Source: Hsuehochloa calcarea
Taxonomy: Eukaryota; Streptophyta; Magnoliopsida; Poales; Poaceae
NCBI GenBank assembly: GCA_036346395.1
Contig: CM070599.1
Location: 35,331,232 to 35,395,231, forward strand
Direction of reading: 5' to 3'
DNA: 64,000 nt
A program made the translations under genes and the position numbers. Below, in pieces: positions 57,888 through 64,000 of the stretch. Positions within the stretch are counted from its first letter, which is position 1. Every line of letters begins with the position of its first letter. Below the pieces are notes generated by a model. The model worked only from the letters and a program-made list of their open reading frames with translations, was not told where the DNA came from and did no database searches.

Positions 57888-60800
57888 TGTCGAGGCCTGA
57901 GTATGCAGATCCAGACCCTCTGTGTATACTGCACTAATCCAGAATCACACTAGTGCACACAGTGGTAATATCGATGAAATACCGTTCCATATGCAAAGAT
58001 AACTAAGAAGCAGACAATAAACAATAATTATCAGAGTAATGACCTTATGATCAAAGCTTATAATTAATGCCCCAGGAAAAAAAATATCTCAAATAATCTA
58101 TAGCGGAAGGAAACTGAATAATTTCAGTGTAGCCCATCCATATGCTCACAGACAATCGACTGGGTTAGCGCGCCCTAGTTCTCCATGATCCTTCAAGTAG
58201 TCCTTGTTGACCAACGATAGTCTGATGTAGTCTTCAATAACCGAACAACATTGTTTATAGAAAGAGTGAGTACATGGAGTACTCAACAAATTGTAATACA
58301 GAGTGCTAGTATAGATGATAACTTATTCCAAAGGATATGACATTATGATTCTTTTGCAAAAAAAACAACAACTGTTGGAATTAAATATAAATAATAGATT
58401 GAATGCATAAGTTGAAACAACAACAATAATAAGTAGAGTTTTCACCAAGTTCACACTGCTTAAACTTCTTTTAAACAACTTCTCTTCCACTTTGGTTTTA
58501 TAAAATCTACCACTCGGGTAAATCACTGAGCATGTCCATGACCAAAGACGCAACTATTTGAATAGTTTGTTAACACTATGCAGAGGTTGTACAATTTTAC
58601 CAACAAGATATAATCACTTGATCAGAGTATCTCAACAATGGACCCAGCCGGTGTGCATACAGCTGGTAACCAACCTCACAAAGCCCGTTGGCTCGACACA
58701 CACCGTTGGACATGGAAACGGCGAACCGTACAAAGATGTGACCAAACACAAAAGAGTCCACACCTCTACCCATCATACAACACTTAACCTACCTCCTGAG
58801 GTGTCCAAAGTCGAGACTTTGGGACTTACCAAGCTAGGCCTGTTCCATACTAGGCTTATGGTAGTACAATATGGCTCAATTCAATGACACACAAAGTTAA
58901 TTCCTTAATTGACCAGGGAGAGCCAACTACACTAAGTCACAAAGATTCACACAACACCCTCACACAGTCCATTAGTTCACCAAGCACTTCCCATTCACCC
59001 TAGTCTAAATTATTTCTCACCCTATTGATTAAGTGCAACACATGACATCGACAGGTGACAATATATAGCACCTAAACCCACGTTGGTGATATGATAATTA
59101 CCAACTAGTAGTTAACCAAACTAGGGTGACAAATGATCATGGCAATACAATTCTCAAGGTAGGTACAAATCAAATAGGTTGCATAGCTAATCCCAAAATA
59201 ATAAAGCATTTGATAATAGAATTAACATGCAATAATATAAATCAAAGTAATTTTGTAAAACTGAGTACAATATGATCAAAGTACAACTTGCCTTGCTATA
59301 ACATTGCTGCTGTTCTTTTATCTTTAGTCTTCAACTTTCTTGACCTTCAGGTCCATTGGACGACCCCAGAGCGTCAACGTCTAATGAGAGATAAATCACA
59401 AATACAAGCAAAATTCATAAAAATAGACCAAATAACTCCAAATTGAATTGAAATGGTAATGTAACGTAGGATTTGATTTTATATGAATTTAGAAACTTGA
59501 TGGGGTTCAATCGGAGTTCGTATGAGAAAGAACGAGCTCTCGGAAGTTTAATCAGGAAAGAAAATCAAGAAATTTATAGAGGAGAGATGGTGTGAGTCAC
59601 TGGCAAGTGGGGCCAAGGAATACTCAGGAATCTTTGAATTTTGGGAATTTTGGAAAATGCTAAGAGGATGACATGTGGGACCCACTGGAACAAAAGGAAT
59701 TTCTGGAAATTAAAATAATTCCAAAAAAAGATTAGGGGCTGATATGTGGGCCACTAGTCCATAGACCATGTCCACGGAGTCGGGCTAGTCCACAGTGGAC
59801 CAAGCTTACGGAGATGGGATGCATGTAAGTGAGAGATAATTGGATCTAGGGTTTGGACTCGGTGTGCCACGTAGGCAATGGCGAGGCGAATTATGCTGAG
59901 GTGGCAAGGATGGGGTGGTGACATGGCAGTTGCATGGCACGAGGTGGTGAGGAGGCGGCAGGGTGGCTAAGGTGGCGACGGTGTTGACATGACGCATGGA
60001 TGGCTTTGATACGGCGCCCACGCGGACGACACGTGAGTGCACACTGAGGTGGCGGCTACGGAGGACATGGCGACGACGTGGCTCCAGCATGGCACCGATG
60101 ATGTTAGTGGAACACTGAATTTGATGGCTCGTCGGCGACAGCGACCACGGCAGAAGCGACGGAGTGGTGCGGCGGAATCATCATGCAACGGTGAGGAGGT
60201 GACGCGGATGCAGCGGCAAGGTTCAATAGCAATCGCCCATGGTGAGAGGAAGGCGGTGACGGGTTGCACGTTGGCGACGATGAGGAATGGCGCACCGGCG
60301 ATGGGGAGGGTATCACTAGGTAGAACGCGATGCGGGAAGGCGATGGTAGAGAAGATGGAGGCGAAGGCTCACTGGCGATGGCGAAATCAGGCGGAGAAGG
60401 GGTGGCGACCGGAGTTGGAGGAGATGGCTCAATCTTTGCGCATAGTGGATGAAATTCAAAATTGAGAGATGGAGAAGGTAGATTGGGAAGTGGAACACGG
60501 GGTGATGCTAACATAATCATGAGGGACTCACCGAGGCGACGGAGAACATGATGGAATCATTTCAGCCGTCGCGGAGCGCGGCCAAAGGAGGGGAAGAAGA
60601 AGGTGGCACCGGCGAACGATAGCATCTTGGGCAGTGGCCGCTAGGGCAACGGAGAGCTGGGATCGAGGCGGAGCGGATGTGCATGGAGATAGGCCTATTT
60701 ATGGCGGCCTTGGCGTGCGTGCCAAGTCGGCGGCGGCGGAGTCCGTGTCGCGCACGCGGCATGCGCGCGTACCAGCGGTGGCGTCGGTTGCTAGTTGGGA

Positions 60801-61297
60801 CTGAGCGAGGAGGCGGCACTGGGCCGGCTGGAGGCGGTGTGTTTGGAGAGTTGGGCTGGGAAAGGGAGGATGGGCCGGGATGGTGTGGCGGGGAGCGAAG
60901 CGGGGAAAGGAGCGGGTTGGTAGGGACAGTACGATTGGAATTGCTGGGCTGGTGGCCCGAGAGAGAGAGGATTGAGTGGGCCGAGCAAATTTGGCCCACG
61001 AAGGAAAAAGGAAAAAGAAATTGATTTCCGGATTAAAGAAAAGACTAGAAACTCAAATGAGCCTAAATAAATACCAAATGAACTCAGAAAATTTCGGAAA
61101 ATACCTTGGAAGACAAGGAACCCAAATAACACTGTTTTTTTTTATTTAATTGAAGTTTACATTAATTATATTAAATTATTTTAATGTTGGGAATTATCAA
61201 GTAAGTTTTATTAACACAAGTAAAATTGATGCAATTTTTCAGGAACCTAAACTACACAAAAAGATTTTTTTGAAAACCCAAAAATTGGGACATCACA
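57888..61297 (-). mobile_element. Solo Gypsy-type LTR, reverse orientation
   Basis: 3410 bp. On the minus strand it starts TGTGATGTCCCAATTTTTGG and ends AGGCCTCGACA, with the direct repeat TCAAT at 57883-57887 and 61298-61302. The plan is the same as the copies at 2787-8286 and 34984-38037, including the minus-strand phrase aactattcaaatagttgcg near 58555. The GC-rich part (59800-61000) produces long spurious ORFs on both strands. There is no internal coding region. Confidence 0.85.
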
Positions 61298-61298
61298 T

Positions 61299-61353
61299 CA
61301 ATGTAGTGAAATAATCCAATTAAATCACTTCAATGTAGTGAAATAATCCAACT
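61299..61353. repeat. 32-bp tandem duplication
   Basis: The unit tcaatgtagtgaaataatcc occurs twice in a row just outside the solo LTR, starting at 61298 and about 61330. Confidence 0.8.
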
Positions 61354-63361
61354 TTAATTGTCAACTGAAATCAATTTCTTGAGGCGCAACTGGGGGGTTT
61401 TCGTCAGAAACTTTGAAACATATCCTAATCTGATTTGACGATATCTTGTACGGAGAGCTCAGCAACTATTACCTGAAACTCCTTTAGTCCATATGGAGAT
61501 CGCTATCCGACATGACAGGCTAGATTACATCCCATGACCAAGACGATATATATATTGACGTGTCATTGTACAAGTTACAGCAGGTAAAAATCGGTGTAAT
61601 CTGCGAGCTGCTTTGCAGTTCAACTGCCATTCGTTCATTCCTTTGTGCTGTCGATTTGTGGCGTGTTTGTTTGACCAAGGAAGAGAGCGCAGCAAAGACG
61701 AGTTGTTCTTACGAGTACTACGACTGTATTCTGTGGCAAGGATTTTGTGAAACTCTTTCGAAAACAGTTTCCTGTTCTAATTCAGAAGAGAATAGGCAAT
61801 GGAAGATGGCTGCTATGCGTGTAGATCGTGTTCTTGTGACTATTAAAAAAACGGAGAAGCTGAGCCGGGGATCAGGTTCTCTCACTCGGTGTTCCTAATA
61901 ATTTCCTATAATTTGGACATAGCGATGCACCTCCTTCCAATAAATCACATGCATATCAATTTAAACAGAAATAGGTAAGGTAATATTTTCATTTTAAACT
62001 AGTAAGGATACACCAAATAAATGTGCAAAATATTATTGTGCTGTTCCGGATTTAACATCAACTAGTGGTACAATTATCATAATTTATTCAGGTGTCGTTA
62101 TAAAGAAGTAGACTTTGCAGCCACTTAGTCCGAAGCAATTTTTTTTAAACAAAAATACACAGGATATTTTAAGATGCGAGAAAGTTCAGTATCCTTCATT
62201 ATGACTGCAGGATGGTTCGTCTTAAGTAATACTATAACACTTCAATTGATCAAAAGCAGAGAAATGGACAAATTAACCAACAGCAATAACTATGCATATA
62301 TGATTCTAATGCAAGAAGAAAGCAAGAATTAATAACTCGAAAGGACTAAAGGACCAGTAGTCTTATTCTGAAAAAGTAATGCCTGCTTGCATTGAGATCA
62401 CATGTTTTAGCTAGTAGGCTTAGTGGTACCATCATTTCATCATTTCGGCCTCCCTGACCAACTGTGCATACACATGTAGTGCTGTAACCACATTATACTA
62501 CTAGGAGATGACAGACCTTTGTTCCACAATGAAGCTGACTTCAGCTATCGCCGTTCAACCTTTTAGTTTATCTTCACAAGCTTTCCTTGCATCTTCTCTG
62601 TCCAAGTGTATATATGATAAGGCCATTGTTGCCATCCCTTCAAAAAATTTATTTGTCGCCTCTAATAACCTGTCTTGAGTCCATCTTCACTTTATATACT
62701 GACAGATATTCCTCCAAGATTTTGTTGGTGGAGTTGTCTAATCATGGTAGAAATTTGTATACCTCTACTTTTGACTTCGGACTAGAGATACTGTAATTAA
62801 ATCTTCACTATTTCTCTTTTTTCTGCATGCATTTTCTTCTAAAAGACCAGTCTTTGCACACACGTCTGTTCATAATTATGTGTAAGCAAGCGTGTGAGCT
62901 CTTTATTTCACATGGTTGAAGAAAGGTTAAAGTTTTTTTTTTGCCTTTTTGATCTGGGTAGCAACTAGGAAGAAGAGAATTTGAACTTATATAGACACGT
63001 GGAAGGACAAAAGTTTTGAAACATATATCATTGAGCAAACAGCAGCCACCTCCACCAGTATTGAAAATGGAATTTAACCAGAACCTATGGCGATAGCTAG
63101 TTTAGGCCATGGACTATGGTAAGGTGAACCTAATCTAGGCATAGTCAATTTTGAACCTAATGAGTTACTTAGACCAATAATTAGGAATGGTATGCAAGGC
63201 TAGCTTGCTAGCAAGGACCATTGGTGATGCCTACACTGCTTTTTAGATTCTATCGTGGGCATAATGTGCAACGAATTAAGAAACAAGAAAAGTATGCAGA
63301 TATATAAAACTTGCTCAATACAATAACGTTGAGCGAAGAAAAAACGGCTTCATAGACCATA
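61354..63361. other. Unassigned intergenic DNA
   Basis: No gene, RNA or transposon recognised over about 2 kb. Confidence 0.4.
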
Positions 63362-64000
63362 CACTACCGGAGACGGCTTCTTTGCCGAGTGTCCCAGCCT
63401 TTGCCGAGTTCTTTTTATCGGGCACTCGGCAAAGAGGCTATTTGCCGAGTGTCAGATAGAAAGAACTCGGCAAACATCTGGCACTCGGTAAAGACATGGT
63501 TTGCCGAGTGCCGAGCACTCGGCAAACAATTACACTCGGCAAAGATAAGGTTTGCCGAGTGTCGGGCACTCGGCAAACCAGAACACTCGGCAAAGGGCAC
63601 CGCGTTAGCTGACGGACCGCCGCATCCGCCGAGTGTCATCTCCCGACACTTTCGGCAAAACCCTTTGCCGAGTGTTATCTCCTGAAACTCGGCAAAGAGG
63701 CTCCTTTGCCGAGTGTCATTTGCTGACACTCGGCATGTCATTTTTTGACACTCGGCAAACCATATTTTTTTTCCACTTTTGACCTCCAAACTTTTTCTGC
63801 AGTCCTCATACAATACCTGGTACTCCATGTTCCAATGTGGCACATTTCTCGGACTTGTTCTATATTTCTTTAATTTATTTTAATTAATTGAATTTTCTTG
63901 GATAATTCAAATTATAACTGCTAGTCATTCGAATAATGAAAAAAAATGAATGGAAAAATGATATTCATGTTATTTAGTATAATGTGAGGCCGTAACCAGG
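63362..64000. mobile_element. Left end of a CACTA (En/Spm) element
   Basis: Starts CACTACCGGAGACGGC and continues with about fifteen copies of tttgccgagtgt / acactcggcaaa in both orientations up to about 63760, the subterminal array typical of a large grass CACTA family. After it comes tactccatgttccaatgtgg, also typical of that family's interior. The element continues beyond the window, so its transposase is not seen. The preceding triplet is ATA (63359-63361). Confidence 0.88.

Noticed and set aside
57620..57934. ORF sharing a SLKKV.TDWQ block with others at 51 and 57.4 kb
   Set aside because: The shared peptide follows from the repeated DNA unit; no start or splice model makes a gene, so it is treated as a repeat.
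59806..61132. Several 100-145 codon ORFs
   Set aside because: Same GC-rich LTR block, reverse orientation; open on both strands, no motif.
63389..63843. Regular spaced repeats resembling a CRISPR array or repeat protein
   Set aside because: The tttgccgagtg words occur in both orientations with irregular spacing and follow a CACTA terminus; they are transposon subterminal repeats.

Overview
This is a nuclear chromosome window from a grass (Poaceae). The evidence is the transposon load: grass-type Copia and Gypsy LTRs, CACTA elements with cacagacggtt and tttgccgagtg subterminal repeats, MULEs, a Stowaway-like MITE and a plant LINE. The low-copy genes also have plant intron/exon structure. It looks panicoid or rice-like, but I cannot name a species.

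Only three loci look like functional host genes. (1) A complete nine-exon L-threonine aldolase gene lies on the minus strand (20357-22543); every splice site was read by eye and the CDS is open for 372 codons. (2) A tRNA-Arg(CCG) gene lies at 32442-32514. (3) A small secreted-protein gene of unknown function lies on the plus strand (39756-44337); its two exons are separated by a 4 kb intron full of repeats. A possible orphan first exon with a TATA box lies on the minus strand near 26.5-26.8 kb.

Layout. 1-8.3 kb: nested LTR sequences, namely a solo LTR with TSD CATTG and a Gypsy-type LTR interrupted by CACTA-like pieces, one carrying a class III peroxidase-like fragment. 8.3-11.2 kb: MITEs and unassigned DNA. 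11.18-17.70 kb: one complete but frameshifted Ty1/Copia element on the minus strand with 5-bp TSD GTATT. 17.7-20.4 kb: unassigned. 20.4-22.5 kb: threonine aldolase. 23.1-25.4 kb: degenerate MULE transposase. 27.0-30.6 kb: Copia relic on the plus strand. 33.1-34.7 kb: 5'-truncated LINE on the minus strand. 34.98-38.04 kb: solo Gypsy-type LTR with TSD CCTTC. 39.8-44.3 kb: secreted-protein gene whose intron holds a foldback element and an LTR copy. 45.45-49.08 kb: MULE-like element with 10-bp TSD, a plant-mobile-domain pseudogene and a convergent broken ORF. 51.66-56.95 kb: second MULE with ~163-bp TIRs and an 8-9 bp TSD. It holds a decayed mudrA-like transposase on the minus strand and an intact two-exon GRF zinc-finger/transmembrane gene on the plus strand, arranged convergently like mudrA/mudrB. 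57.89-61.30 kb: reverse-oriented solo LTR with TSD TCAAT. 63.36 kb to the end: left end of a CACTA element.

The most interesting content is the pair of MULEs. Each carries a second, convergently transcribed gene besides the transposase or mobile-domain gene, and each has tandem repeats between or beside its two transcription units. All motif and boundary calls come from reading the sequence; no alignment or database search was run.
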